Assembly: GCA_902793995.1 (NCBI GenBank)
Contig: CADBFP010000005.1
Span: forward strand, 16,437-80,436
Source: an uncultured Lachnospiraceae bacterium
GTDB lineage: Bacteria > Bacillota > Clostridia > Lachnospirales > Lachnospiraceae
Reading direction: 5' to 3'
Length of the DNA stretch: 64,000 nt
A program made the position numbers and the translations under genes. Shown here in pieces: positions 42,234 through 51,804 of this stretch (position 1 is its first letter; each line of letters starts with the position of its first letter). The notes beneath the pieces were generated by a model. It made no database searches. It saw only the letters and a program-made list of their open reading frames with translations, and had not been told where the DNA came from.

Positions 42234-42847
42234 CCCAAGGAGCGTTTGCGGCGCAGCAGCAGGAGGGCCAGCAGAAAGCCTATGGCCAGGCCGCTTAAGT
42301 GGGCGGCATCGTCCACGGCTTCGTTTACCCCGTGATACAGGGACAAAATCAGCATCAGCGCAACCTGAGGGAGGGACAAAGAGCCCACCCATTCTTTGGC
42401 AAAAAGGCCCGCAAAAACCACGGCGCCCATGAGACCGAAGACGGCGCCGGAGGCTCCGGCGGAAACCACCTCCTGGCCTGTTTTTACATGCCATAACTGG
42501 GAGACCAGGTTGGCCCCCAGGCCGGAAAGAAGATAAATCAATAGGACGCGCCAGTGGCCAAGGCCCTTTTCCAAAAGCGTCCCCAGGGCAAAGAGCACCA
42601 GCATGTTGCTCCCCAGATGGGCTATGCCGAAATGCAGGAACAGACTGGTAAACAGCCGCCAATATTCCCCTTTATCACGGACGGCGGAGGTGAGCATGGC
42701 TCCCCAGCGGTATAAGTGGCGGGCATTTTCCGAAGGTCCCCCTATTTCCACCAAAAGGAAAAGGAGGCAGTTGACAGCCATCAGCCCGATAACCACAAAG
42801 GGAGCGTTTTTGATTTTGTTTAATCGATATTGATCCATATTACTCAT
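42224..42847 (-). CDS. Rhomboid family intramembrane serine protease
   Basis: 207 aa, six membrane helices. The catalytic serine is in GASGAVFGLMG near residues 132-142 and the catalytic histidine is in AAHLSGLAIGFLLALL near 187. The HFGIAHLGSNMLVL motif (helix 2) is also present. Rhomboids cleave transmembrane substrates in the membrane. The C-terminal GGP comes from the adjacent dispersed repeat. Substrate unknown. Confidence 0.93.
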   Translation of the reverse strand: MSNMDQYRLNKIKNAPFVVIGLMAVNCLLFLLVEIGGPSENARHLYRWGAMLTSAVRDKGEYWRLFTSLFLHFGIAHLGSNMLVLFALGTLLEKGLGHWRVLLIYLLSGLGANLVSQLWHVKTGQEVVSAGASGAVFGLMGAVVFAGLFAKEWVGSLSLPQVALMLILSLYHGVNEAVDDAAHLSGLAIGFLLALLLLRRKRSLGGP

Positions 42848-42850
42848 CCG

Positions 42851-43894
42851 TTAAGGGCGATTGAAGTTCTGATCGTAAATCTTCGCCGCCAAAGGCGCTG
42901 TGCCGAAATCCATAATGACCCAGCCGCATTGATCCGGCAGGCCTTCATACATGGATAGCCGCTTGTTCAAATCCTTGGCAAAACCATAGGGCCGGCCCAG
43001 GGCGGCGCTGCCCCGGGTGCTCAGAAAATGCAGGGCCAGGGTATCGGCGCCGTAGGAGGCATTGTGCAGGCCCGCCGTAAATGCCTTCCATTTCTCCTCG
43101 GCCGGATATTTATAGCGATCCTGTACCCAAAGGGTGTAAAGAATATGAGAGCTTAAGGCCTGCCCCGGCTGCGCCTGGGCGGCGGTGTTCGATTCCATCT
43201 CCTCCGTATTCCCCTGGTCCGTCCAGATTAAAGGAATGCCGGCCTCTTCTTCCCACTGCCCTTCGTCCTGATAACGCCGCAGCAGCACGATTTTTCCCCG
43301 GGCTTCCTCCAAAGGCGGGAAGTGATCCGTCAGCAGCCACACGGAAGGGGCGGTATTGATATAACGGTGCAGAATCTTCTGGAAATCCGCTATGCTTTCT
43401 TCTCCATCCTCCTGCTTCACCGCAAAGAGAATGGTTTCCGTGGGATGCTCCCGCAGGAAGGTCCGGCATTCCTCCAGCACATCCTCTAAATACAGATTGG
43501 CGCTGAAGAGCTGGGAACCCCGCTTGCAGCGCATGGAGCCGTGGGTCAGCACCAGCTTGTCCTTTTCCACGGCCAGGCGGATATCCAGATAGCGGAAACC
43601 CGCCTGCAGCTGGGCGGAGATGCTCTTGGTCTGGCACTTGGCAAAGAAAGCCATCTGCACATAAGTGGCGGCGGAGTCGTGGGTGCCGGGCAGAGAGATT
43701 TCGTTAAGGCGCAGATCATCCGGCAGCTTTGCCATCCAGTCTGCGGAGCCGGGCACCACTTCTCCCTTATCCCGCTGCAGCATGGGAGAAAAGAAAATAT
43801 AGCCGCCCCCCAAAAGCAGGAGGATGAGGAGCGTAAGCCCAAAAATCATCAAAACCCTGCGGGGACCGGAAACCGTGGAAACGCGGCCTTTCAT
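42851..43894 (-). CDS. Phosphatidylinositol-specific phospholipase C (X domain)-like protein, membrane-anchored
   Basis: 347 aa. An N-terminal signal anchor (about 14-37), then a PI-PLC X-type TIM barrel. It has the catalytic His in ISLPGTHDSAAT (residue 72), RYLDIRLAVEKD and the second His in LVLTHGS (118). Bacterial PI-PLCs cleave phosphatidylinositol or glycosylphosphatidylinositol; the substrate here is unknown. It overlaps murG by 4 bp (ATGA), so it is read as murG-PI-PLC, unusual neighbours. Confidence 0.85.
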   Translation of the reverse strand: MKGRVSTVSGPRRVLMIFGLTLLILLLLGGGYIFFSPMLQRDKGEVVPGSADWMAKLPDDLRLNEISLPGTHDSAATYVQMAFFAKCQTKSISAQLQAGFRYLDIRLAVEKDKLVLTHGSMRCKRGSQLFSANLYLEDVLEECRTFLREHPTETILFAVKQEDGEESIADFQKILHRYINTAPSVWLLTDHFPPLEEARGKIVLLRRYQDEGQWEEEAGIPLIWTDQGNTEEMESNTAAQAQPGQALSSHILYTLWVQDRYKYPAEEKWKAFTAGLHNASYGADTLALHFLSTRGSAALGRPYGFAKDLNKRLSMYEGLPDQCGWVIMDFGTAPLAAKIYDQNFNRP

Positions 43895-44973
43895 AGCATG
43901 GTTCCTCCGGAGCCGCCGGTGACATGGTCGATGCGGTCGCAGATAAAGCCGGCGGCATTGCTGGCGCTGCTTTGGGCCATGGCCTCCTGATAACGGGCCC
44001 GGTTTCCGTACAAATCCAGCAGCTCCTGCACCAGACGGGCCGGTGTCAGATCCTCCTGCTCCACCATTTTGGCAAAGCCCTGGGCAGCGAAAGACTCCGC
44101 ATTTAAAATCTGATCCCCCCGGGAGGCACTGCGGGGGAAGGGCACCAAAAGAGCCGGAATTTTCAGGAATAAGAGTTCGCAGATGGCATTGGCACCGGCC
44201 CGGGAGAAGGCGATGTCCGTCAGGGCGAAGACATCTTTCATTTCCCCGGAGAGAAACTCAAATTGCACATAGCCCGGCCGGGCGGCGCTTTTCTCCAGCT
44301 TGCCCTTGCCGCACAGATGGACAATATTAAAATGGGGCAGCAGCTCCGGCAAAGCCTCCCGCAGCATTTCGTTTAGGGCCTGAGCCCCCAGACTGCCGCC
44401 TATCTGCAGCAGCACCGGTTTTTCCCCGGAAAAGCCGGTAAGCTTCAGGGCTGCTTCCCGGCTGCCCTGCTTTAGCTCCTCCCGGATGGGACAGCCGCTT
44501 ACAAAGGAACGCCCCTCCGGCAGATCTTTTAAGGTTTCCGGGAAGTTGCAGAATATCTGGTCCGCATCCTTAAAGCAAAGTTTATTGGCCAGGCCGGGGC
44601 TCATATCGGATTCGTGGAGAAACACAGGAATTCCCAGCTTTTTGGCTGCCTTTACCACCGGCAGGGAAACAAAGCCTCCTTTGGCAAAAACCAGAGCAGG
44701 CTTTTCTTCCTGAAGGATCTTTTTGGCCTCGCCGATGCCTTTGATGACCCGGAAGGGATCCGTCAGATTTTTCAGGCTGAAATAGCGGCGCAGCTTGCCG
44801 GTGGAGACGCTGCGGTAGGGGATGTGCTCCCCCTCCACCATGTCTTTTTCCAGGCCGTCGTGGGAACCGATATAGGAGATTTCGTAGCCCCGCCGCTCCA
44901 GTTCCGCCGCCAGGGCGAAGTTGGGGGTTACATGGCCGGCGGAGCCACCGCCGGTAAGGATTATTTTTTTCAT
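43891..44973 (-). CDS. murG: UDP-N-acetylglucosamine--N-acetylmuramyl-(pentapeptide) pyrophosphoryl-undecaprenol GlcNAc transferase MurG
   Basis: Adds GlcNAc to lipid I to make lipid II on the cytoplasmic face. The start is ATG at 44973 (MKKIILTGGGSAGHVTPN); GAGGAG is about 10 bp upstream. An upstream extension to 45138 would cross the divergent promoter. GGGSAGHVTPN (residues 8-18), FAKGGFVSLPVV and HESDMSPGLANKL are MurG hallmarks; GGSLGAQALNE and FSRAGANAICELL mark the C-terminal UDP-GlcNAc site. 360 aa, normal. It lies outside a dcw cluster. Confidence 0.96.
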   Translation of the reverse strand: MKKIILTGGGSAGHVTPNFALAAELERRGYEISYIGSHDGLEKDMVEGEHIPYRSVSTGKLRRYFSLKNLTDPFRVIKGIGEAKKILQEEKPALVFAKGGFVSLPVVKAAKKLGIPVFLHESDMSPGLANKLCFKDADQIFCNFPETLKDLPEGRSFVSGCPIREELKQGSREAALKLTGFSGEKPVLLQIGGSLGAQALNEMLREALPELLPHFNIVHLCGKGKLEKSAARPGYVQFEFLSGEMKDVFALTDIAFSRAGANAICELLFLKIPALLVPFPRSASRGDQILNAESFAAQGFAKMVEQEDLTPARLVQELLDLYGNRARYQEAMAQSSASNAAGFICDRIDHVTGGSGGTML

Positions 44974-45077
44974 ACAAACGATGCTCCTCGCAGGTATTGT
45001 ACAGGCATCATAGCATAGTCCGCTTTTTATTTCCAGTAGGGGGATGGGGATAGGGGGGGAGAATAAGAATTTCCCGG

Positions 45078-45106
45078 TTGGCAGGGAAGCAAATAAATAG
45101 TATAAT
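45078..45106 (+). promoter_or_regulatory. Promoter of the ComEC-like gene
   Basis: TTGGCA (45078-45083), a 17-bp spacer, consensus TATAAT (45101-45106), 25 bp upstream of the ATG. Confidence 0.75.
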
Positions 45107-45130
45107 AAAATAAAGGAAGAAAACATTACG

Positions 45131-46108
45131 ATGGACATAGAAAGATTGGAGGCCCAGCTGCGCCGGGAGAAAAGGCGTCAGGAAAGGCAAAGGAAACGAA
45201 AGCGGCGCCTGCTTTGGCTGCCCGGTGCGCTTCTGCTGCTGGTCCTGGGACTGGGCTGGGCACTTCTCTGGGGGCCCCTGAAGCCCCGGCAAAAAACACA
45301 GCTTTGGGACAAAGCCGCTTCCCCCGAGGCGCCGCTTCCCGGGGAACGGGCCCGGATCCGCCTGCTGGATGTGGGCCAGGGCCTGGGCATCCTCATTGAA
45401 TCCCGGGGGGAAGCCATGCTGATAGACGGGGGCGGCGGCAAAGCCTCCGCCAAAACCGTGGCTACGCTGATGGCCCTGGGGATTTCCCGGCTGAAATACA
45501 TCCTGCTGACTCATTATGACACGGATCATATAGGCGGAGCCATCGGCGCCCTGGAAGCGGTAGGGGCGGAAATGGTGCTGGGGCCGGATTATGCGGCGGA
45601 TACCCGCTCCTATCGATCCTTAAAGAGCCGACTGGAGGCGGCGGGACAAGCTCTGGTTCATCCGGTGCCGGGCACGGTTTATCCCCTGGGAAGCTGCGAA
45701 TGCCTGGTGCTGGGGCCTTTAAAGATTCATGATAACGAAAACGACAATTCCCTCGTGCTGCGGATCACGGACGGCGCCCATTCCCTGCTGGTGACCGGGG
45801 ATGCGGAGGCGGCCGGGGAGGCGGAGCTGGTAAAAGAATGGGGCCGGCAGTTAAAAAGCGACATTTATGTGGCAGGGCATCACGGCAGTTATACCTCCAG
45901 CACGGAGGCCTTCCTGGCCCGGGTAAAACCCGCCTTTCTGCTTCTTGGCTGCGGGGCGGGCAATGAATACGGCCACCCCCATGAACAGGCCCTGCAGCGG
46001 CTGAAAAAAACGGGGGCCTCCCTCTGGCGGACGGACAGTCAGGGCGATATCCTGCTGTTCTGGACGGAAGAGGGCATTATCTGGGAAAAAGAAGCGGCAG
46101 CTTGGTAG
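45131..46108 (+). CDS. ComEC/Rec2-like metallo-beta-lactamase-fold protein, membrane-anchored
   Basis: 325 aa. A basic N-terminus and membrane helix (about 28-50), then an MBL-fold domain. The zinc motif [12 protein letters not shown] (about 125-136) replaces HxHxDH with H-Y-D-T-D-H as in ComEC-C domains. [25 protein letters not shown] and [12 protein letters not shown] complete the domain. ComEC proteins degrade the incoming DNA strand or form the pore; here only the MBL part exists, as in stand-alone late-competence-like proteins. It may be a nuclease or phosphodiesterase. Confidence 0.85.
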   Translation: MDIERLEAQLRREKRRQERQRKRKRRLLWLPGALLLLVLGLGWALLWGPLKPRQKTQLWDKAASPEAPLPGERARIRLLDVGQGLGILIESRGEAMLIDGGGGKASAKTVATLMALGISRLKYILLTHYDTDHIGGAIGALEAVGAEMVLGPDYAADTRSYRSLKSRLEAAGQALVHPVPGTVYPLGSCECLVLGPLKIHDNENDNSLVLRITDGAHSLLVTGDAEAAGEAELVKEWGRQLKSDIYVAGHHGSYTSSTEAFLARVKPAFLLLGCGAGNEYGHPHEQALQRLKKTGASLWRTDSQGDILLFWTEEGIIWEKEAAAW

Positions 46109-46133
46109 AATCATACTAATAAGGAGACGAAAT

Positions 46134-47456
46134 ATGCTGACATTGGACACAAGCAAGGCAAAGCCTTTTCTGCAGGCGGGTTGGAAAGAACTCCTGGCGG
46201 AGGCCTCCGTGGCGGAAACGCTGCTGAAGGACAAAACCGGTCCGGGCCATGATTTTGTGGGCTGGCTGGATCTGCCGGAGGGTTATGATAAGGAAGAATA
46301 TGCCCGTATCAAAGCGGCAGCGGAGCGGATCCGGGAGGATTCGGAAGTGCTGGTGGTGATTGGGATAGGCGGATCTTATCTAGGGGCCCGGGCGGTGATG
46401 GAGGCCCTAAGGCCGGTGATCGGGGTGCCCCTGGACGGCTATCCGGAGGTCTATTTTGCCGGCCATCAGATCAGCGCCACCTATATGCGGGCCCTGCAGA
46501 AAGCCATCCGGGGGCGGAAGTTCTCCATCAATGTGATTTCCAAGTCCGGCACCACCACGGAGCCGGCCATTGCCTTCCGCCTGCTGAAGCGCCAGCTGGA
46601 GGAGCAGCTGGGGAAGGAGGAGGCGGCCAGGCGGATTTATGCCACCACGGACAAGGCCCGGGGGGCTTTGAAAAAGCTGGCGGAGCAGGAGGGCTACGAA
46701 TGCTTTGTGGTGCCGGATGATGTGGGCGGGCGCTACAGCGTGCTGACGGCCGTAGGGCTTTTGCCTCTGGCGGCAGGCGGCATTGACACGGATGCCCTCC
46801 TTAAAGGGGCGGCGGATATGCGGCGGCGGATTCAGAATGCCCCCGGGGAGAATCCCGCCGTGGAATATGCGGCCCTGCGGAACGGACTGCTGCGCCAGGG
46901 GAAACTGGTGGAAATCCTGGCCAATTACGAGCCGGGCCTGCATTATGTAGGCGAATGGTGGAAGCAGCTGTACGGCGAAAGCGAAGGCAAGGACGGGAAG
47001 GGCATCTTCCCTGCAGCCGTGGATCTGACCACGGATTTGCACTCCATGGGTCAGTATATCCAGGACGGCAACCGCATTTTGATGGAAACGGTAATCTGTG
47101 CGGAAAAATCCGCCCTGCCGGTGCTGCTGGAGGAAGAAGCGGAGGATCTGGACGGCCTGAATTATCTGGCAGGAAAGACCATGGATTTCGTGAATGAAAG
47201 CGCCATGAAGGGCACCATGCTGGCTCACCTGGACGGAGGCGTGCCCGTGACCCGGATCTGTCTGGACGAAATAGACGCCTACAGCCTGGGAGAATTGATT
47301 TATTTCTTTGAATATGCCTGTGGGGTGAGCGGCTATATTCTGGGGGTGAATCCCTTTGACCAGCCCGGGGTGGAAAGCTATAAGAAAAATATGTTTGCCC
47401 TTTTAGGCAAGCCGGGCTACGAGGCCGCCGGCGAGGAATTGCGCAAGAGGTTATAA
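46134..47456 (+). CDS. pgi: Glucose-6-phosphate isomerase
   Basis: 440 aa, the shorter Firmicutes type. [16 protein letters not shown] (about 80-95), [17 protein letters not shown] and [14 protein letters not shown] are conserved, with the C-terminal [20 protein letters not shown] that carries catalytic residues. It interconverts glucose-6-P and fructose-6-P. AAGGAG precedes the ATG. A transporter follows 5 bp later, probably in one operon. Confidence 0.97.
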   Translation: MLTLDTSKAKPFLQAGWKELLAEASVAETLLKDKTGPGHDFVGWLDLPEGYDKEEYARIKAAAERIREDSEVLVVIGIGGSYLGARAVMEALRPVIGVPLDGYPEVYFAGHQISATYMRALQKAIRGRKFSINVISKSGTTTEPAIAFRLLKRQLEEQLGKEEAARRIYATTDKARGALKKLAEQEGYECFVVPDDVGGRYSVLTAVGLLPLAAGGIDTDALLKGAADMRRRIQNAPGENPAVEYAALRNGLLRQGKLVEILANYEPGLHYVGEWWKQLYGESEGKDGKGIFPAAVDLTTDLHSMGQYIQDGNRILMETVICAEKSALPVLLEEEAEDLDGLNYLAGKTMDFVNESAMKGTMLAHLDGGVPVTRICLDEIDAYSLGELIYFFEYACGVSGYILGVNPFDQPGVESYKKNMFALLGKPGYEAAGEELRKRL

Positions 47457-47461
47457 GGCGT

Positions 47462-48892
47462 ATGCAGATGACTCCTCTGAAACTCAATTATAAACGCACC
47501 GCCCAGATCGGTTTTGCCTTTTTCGGCATTTTGCTGCTCTGGCAAGTGTATGATTCCTGGTGTCCCACCTTTTTGACGGATATTTTCGCCCGGCAGATGT
47601 ACGGTCTTTCTTCCGCCCAGCTGAAAGCCGGCGATCCGGACAAGGTTCTGAATGTGCAATGGCTGGTGGGCATCATTATGGCCTGCGACAACCTGGCAGC
47701 CCTGCTTTTATTGCCCTTTTTCGGGCATCTTTCCGATAAAACCAAAACCCCCATCGGCAAGCGGATGCCCTTTATTTTGATAGGGACTCTGGTCTCTGCC
47801 CTTGCCTTCCCCTTTATTCCTTTGTTTTTCCACAGGAATCAGGTGACGGGCATGGTGATTATGATGGCGGTGGTGCTTCTCTTTATGATGATGTACCGCA
47901 ACCCGGCGGTGGCCCTCATGCCGGATATTACCCCCAAACCCTTAAGAGCCAAGGCCAATGGGGTCATCAATATTATGGGCTATTTCGGCGGAGCCTTTGC
48001 CACCGTGCTGGGCATTTTCCTGAAATTGTCGGATTATATCAATGCGGAGGATGCGGCCCGGAAAATCTGGATCATAGAAATTCCCTTTATTGTGGCCTCG
48101 GTACTGATGGTGATCAGCGCCCTGGTGCTCTTTGCCACCGTCAAGGAAAACCAGGTGGCGGAGGAGATGAAGGAGCAGATGGCGGAAGGAGAGCGGCAGG
48201 CGGCCATTATCTCGCCGGTGCGGGACGACGGCCCCATGCCCCGGGAAAACAAACAGATGCTGCTGGCCATTTTAGGGGCGGAGTTCCTCTGGTTCATGGC
48301 GGACAATGCCCTGGGAACATATATCGGCAACTATGTGATTTATTATCTGAACGCCGCTTCCAGCGCCACCATGATTTTTACGATTATCGGCGGGCTGGCT
48401 TCCGTGATCGGCTTCGCCATAGCCGGCTTGATTGCAGATAAAATCGGCCGGAAATGGACGGTGGCCAGCGGCCTGGGCCTGAGTTTTCTGGGCCTTTTGG
48501 TGATGTGCCTGGTGCGCCCCACGGGACAGGTGACGGGCCTGCAGGGGGAGTTTTCCTTCCCGGCTCTGCTGTATCTGGTGGGGGTGGTCCGGGGCTTCGG
48601 TATGGCGCTGGTGCATAACTGCTCCTTCCCCATGGTGGTGGAACTTTGCTCCTCCAAGCAGATCGGGAAATTTACGGGCTATTATTATACCGCCAGCATG
48701 TCCGCCCAGACCGTGACGCCGGTGCTCCTGGGCCTGGTGCTGAATATGACCCTGGCCTGGAATGCCCTGCCGGTTTATGCAGCCGTGATGCTTTGTCTGA
48801 GCTTCCTGGTTTTCACCTGGCGGGTGAAGAATATCAAAGCCGTCAAAGTGGCCAACGCCCACGGCCTGGAGGCCATAGGAGAAGAGGAGTAG
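47462..48892 (+). CDS. MFS transporter (SLC45/sugar-cation symporter-like)
   Basis: 476 aa with twelve membrane helices. The loop motif FGHLSDKTKTPIGKRMPFI between helices 2 and 3 and MYRNPAVALMPDITPKPLRAKANG resemble the sucrose/SLC45 branch. A hydrophilic central loop (about 225-255) separates two halves. Cotranscription with pgi suggests sugar uptake; the substrate is not readable. The gene ends close to the transposase graveyard. Confidence 0.75.
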   Translation: MQMTPLKLNYKRTAQIGFAFFGILLLWQVYDSWCPTFLTDIFARQMYGLSSAQLKAGDPDKVLNVQWLVGIIMACDNLAALLLLPFFGHLSDKTKTPIGKRMPFILIGTLVSALAFPFIPLFFHRNQVTGMVIMMAVVLLFMMMYRNPAVALMPDITPKPLRAKANGVINIMGYFGGAFATVLGIFLKLSDYINAEDAARKIWIIEIPFIVASVLMVISALVLFATVKENQVAEEMKEQMAEGERQAAIISPVRDDGPMPRENKQMLLAILGAEFLWFMADNALGTYIGNYVIYYLNAASSATMIFTIIGGLASVIGFAIAGLIADKIGRKWTVASGLGLSFLGLLVMCLVRPTGQVTGLQGEFSFPALLYLVGVVRGFGMALVHNCSFPMVVELCSSKQIGKFTGYYYTASMSAQTVTPVLLGLVLNMTLAWNALPVYAAVMLCLSFLVFTWRVKNIKAVKVANAHGLEAIGEEE

Positions 48893-49015
48893 GGGGAGGG
48901 GAATTGCCCGAGAGTTGCTTTTTTGGCGCTCCTTTGGTTTACTCCCGTCTTTAGCACCCATATCAACTAAAGACAGCTGAAAAATCTGTCATCACAACGG
49001 TTTCCAGCTGCTTCT

Positions 49016-49258
49016 CTATTTTCGTGAAATTCGTATATGTTTTATAACCCCTTGGATCTCCGAATAATACCTGTCATTCCGCTGCAGATAGACGGATCTG
49101 GCTTCAAACTCAGAATTCATGATACGGAAGGACGCCTCTATCTCCCAACGGTCATGGTTGATCTTCACGATATCTGCCGGATCATCATCAAGATTGGTGC
49201 AAACGGCATAGAAAGGAGCATTTGATGATTTCCTCAAATAGAATGTTATGTTTTTCAA
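49016..49258 (-). pseudogene. C-terminal fragment of an IS4/IS1634-type transposase
   Basis: 80 aa encoding SSNAPFYAVCTNLDDDPADI and INHDRWEIEASFRIMNSEFE, the conserved E-containing C-terminal block of DDE transposases. No start region exists; the rest is missing. It corresponds to the part downstream of the fragment at 50686-50910. Confidence 0.75.
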
Positions 49259-49280
49259 AAGCAGACGTAAATTCCCAAAG

Positions 49281-49313
49281 TAACTCCCACAGTGGAGACA
49301 TTGATGGGAGTTA
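49281..49313. repeat. Short inverted repeat TAACTCCCA...TGGGAGTTA in IS debris
   Basis: Perfect 9-bp arms at 49281-49289 and 49305-49313. Related GGAGTTAGTnnAAGAC direct copies lie at about 49308 and 49331. It may be part of a terminal inverted repeat of the IS30 element next to it. The remaining 180 bp before the IS30 transposase hold no gene that I can see. Confidence 0.4.
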
Positions 49314-49499
49314 GTATAAGACAGAGGGTTGGAGTTAGTGAAAGACGATAAAAACCCATGGGATTAAGTTTCGGAAATGAGAAAGACGGAGAACATGTTA
49401 TACCACAAAAGGTAGAATCAAGGCACACCAAGAGCTCTGATACAGGATATGTCTCAGAGTAAATTCAGGTATGGATGGATTTAGTATGGGAAGGAAGTC

Positions 49500-50672
49500 T
49501 TACAAGTTGAGAGTAAGATCAGCCTTCCCTTTTAAGAGGGCCGGAGATTGAATAACCTCAGCAGCAGGGATAGGACGGATGCCCAAACAGGCTGGCAAAG
49601 CCGGAGGATATAGGAAGGTCATCATATCAAAAGCGGACTTTCCGCGGTAAAGGGGACGGCCCACGGAATTGATATGAGAGAATATCAAATCCACGGTTTC
49701 CTGGGTAAAGTCATCAAAGGAAGATCCTTTGGGAACAATATCGCGAAACAGGGTGTGGTTCTTCTCAATCCTCGGTTTCTGCGATGGCGTCATGGGATTA
49801 CAAAAAAACATGGGAATCTCCTTTTTTCCGTCCGGTTTATTTTCAAAAGAGAAAACATCTGAGAACTCCCCCCCCCCGTTATCGGCCAGCAGAGCGTCAA
49901 AGGTTTCCTGAATGGAAAAGCCGTTGGAACGCAGCCTGTTCTTGAGCTTGCAGAAGGCATTGGCGGCAGAAAAGGCAGTTTTGTCATTCAGCAGGAGCCC
50001 AATCATAAAGTTGCAGGTAGTAAAGTGAATGGTCAGAATAACTTTTCCGCCAATCCTGCCGATGACCGTATCCAGTTCCACATATTTTTCGATGTGATTA
50101 TCGTTAAGGTATGCGATAAAATCATCGTAGGTTCGTCCAACTTTAAGGCCGGCGGGAACATACTCGCCTTTGTGCTGCTTTCGGGGCTTAAACTTGACAG
50201 CTCTGGGGAGAGCTATGCGGGAAGCCGAAAGATACCCTTTCTGAAAATGACGGTAGATGGTGCTCCTGGAGCAGGAAAGGTCAGGAGAAGATATGATGAT
50301 CTGATTGATATGCTGCCCCTTTTTGAGTCCATCCGTGATGATCCTGTCATTGTCATAGAATTCCTGCTTATTAAGGGGGATGCCTTCTCTCGCTTCGGAA
50401 AGAAGCTGTTTGTAATAGCCGTGCGCAGCAGATGCCCGATAGTTGTAGTGGACAAAATGACAGGAAGAGGAGTGCTTTTTAGGGCAGCCATTACAAACAA
50501 AGGGAGCCTTTAGAAGGTTGGGGCATACATCATCGGTGTTTGTGTAGCTGTTACGAAACTCCATACGATGATGCTTTACTTCGTAGGTAATGGTTGTTGG
50601 ATCTTTGGAGATAAGTTTCGCAATTGCTTTGAAAGACATGCGTTTGCACAGGCAGTCTTCAATAGGCATCAT
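49500..50672 (-). pseudogene. IS30-family transposase, N-terminus truncated and probably inactive
   Basis: About 390 aa in one frame. Helix-turn-helix block MSFKAIAKLISKDPTTITYE near residue 12. DDE catalytic block: D in YVELDTVIGRIGG, D in DALLADNGGGEFSD and E in RIEKNHTLFRDIV. The first DDTDR-like N-terminal residues of IS30 transposases are missing, since the frame fuses into the upstream IS debris. A 10-G run (49868-49877) codes for the catalytic DNGGGEF, one glycine more than usual DN-G-x-EF. Called pseudogene because of the truncation; a functional protein is not ruled out. Confidence 0.55.
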
Positions 50673-50685
50673 GGTTTTCTCACCT

Positions 50686-50910
50686 ATAAAAGAGGGACAG
50701 CTTCATTTTCCCTTTCCGTCTTTTGCACAGTTCAGTCACAGGAATCCATTTGTTGTGGTAGAACACTTTCCGCTTGGCCGTAAGTCGGATTACGAAATCC
50801 TGGCCACAGTCAAACAATCTGTTGAAAATCTTGTTATCATCGTATCCCCTATCCATAACAAAGGTAGCCTTGCCCAATATGATTCGGATGGAGTCCGATC
50901 CAAAAAATAT
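50686..50910 (-). pseudogene. Middle fragment of an IS4/IS1634-type transposase
   Basis: Open on the minus strand with ILGKATFVMDRGYDDNKIFN (DRGYD is the second catalytic Asp region), FVIRLTAKRKVFYHNKWIPV and KRRKGKMKLSLFYR. The sequence then continues into the IS30 transposase N-terminus. The remaining C-terminal part appears at 49016-49258, so an IS30-like insertion may have split one transposase gene. Confidence 0.7.
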
Positions 50911-51166
50911 GACAGTCCCCGCAGCACTCCGCGAGCTTGAGAAGATCGAGATGATCAGGCGCAACAATGGGCGATACCGTCTTGACTACGCAGTTACAAG
51001 GAAACAGAAAACGATCCTCAGCTCATTTGGCCTCGACGAGAATGACATCCACAGCAACGCTGAAGAGATCGGAAATCTTCTTGCAAACAATAAGTCACTA
51101 ATGGACAGCGAAAGCCAGCAGATGGAGGAGGAAGATGGCGAGGAAGAAATCTATTTCTACGATTGA
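50909..51166 (+). pseudogene. Unassigned gene remnant in mobile-element debris
   Basis: 85 codons from the ATG at 50909: TVPAALRELEKIEMIRRNN, GRYRLDYAVTRKQKTILSSF and an acidic tail EEEDGEEEIYFYD. The frame continues upstream but merges with IS debris. It lies directly before a DUF4315-like remnant, which suggests a degraded conjugative element. Family not recognised. Confidence 0.45.
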
Positions 51167-51347
51167 AGCTGAGATCTTGAAGGTAAAAGAGGATCTCTCA
51201 AAGCTTCAGGAAAAACAGGATAAACTTACTACCGAACTCCTTGATCTGCAGAAGTAGAAACGCGACTATGAGGCAAATATGATCATGGATGCTTATCTCA
51301 AAAGTGGTAAAAGCTACAAGGAGCTGATGACCTTTCTGAATGGTTAA
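51135..51347 (+). pseudogene. DUF4315-like conjugative-element protein with in-frame stop
   Basis: Reads MARKKSISTIEAEILKVKED and SKLQEKQDKLTTELLDLQK, then a TAG at 51255-51257, and then KRDYEANMIMDAYLKSGKSY and KELMTFLNG. The coiled-coil start and the final motif are like small DUF4315 proteins of Tn916/CTn-type elements. The in-frame stop makes it a pseudogene. Confidence 0.55.
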
Positions 51348-51439
51348 CCGGAGTTTTCAGAGGCTATTTTAAGTTTTAGTGTAACTTTTTTGAAAATTGT
51401 TCACATACATGGCCGGGAATTATATCTTTACTGGCCTGT

Positions 51440-51560
51440 TCAAACTGCTGTCTGCAGCTTGACCGAATCGCCTGAGTTGCCCTCTACAGTGTAGATGATG
51501 CCATCCACCACCGTCTCAACTATCCCCACATGGTCGGGCTTCCTCACCCACTTCCTCCCT
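51440..51560 (-). pseudogene. CHAP/NlpC-like cell-wall hydrolase fragment
   Basis: Minus-strand frame RKWVRKPDHVGIVETVVDGI followed by IYTVEGNSGDSVKLQTAV and a stop at 51440. DHVGIVE and the YTVEGN turn are characteristic of the end of a CHAP domain as found in ICE-encoded hydrolases. The N-terminal part is missing. Confidence 0.6.
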
Positions 51561-51804
51561 ATAATGTCAAGTGTTTTTCCTTGAAAATCAAGGGTTTTTA
51601 GGTGTTATACCTCTTCTGAATGAGCCGAAGGGATGGGCTTCTCTTTTTGCGGTAATTTGTAATGACATCCTCTGAAATGCGATCGCGTCGAGCTATAATG
51701 CGGAATTACTCGTGGAAAACACTTTTCTTTTTCACGCATCTTTGGTATACTATAAACCAACTGACGAAGGTCAAACTAAAGCGAATTCGCAGGAGTAATC
51801 TGTT
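51560..51804 (+). other. Intergenic region before the surface-polymer locus
   Basis: No gene seen. A short direct motif (AAGTGTTTTTCCTTG, AAATCAAGGGTTTTT) stands at about 51569-51600 and might be a hairpin. A possible promoter, TTTTCT (51723-51728) and TATACT (51746-51751) with a 17-bp spacer, would start transcription of the Wzz-like gene 54 bp before its ATG. Confidence 0.45.

Noticed and set aside
44974-45138. Longer N-terminus of MurG from 45138
   Set aside because: The extension crosses the divergent promoter at 45078-45106 and precedes the conserved MKKIILTGGGSAGH start.
46134-47456. Reverse-strand long open frames over pgi and neighbouring GC-rich genes
   Set aside because: They follow codon bias of the real genes and show no recognisable domains or ribosome binding sites.
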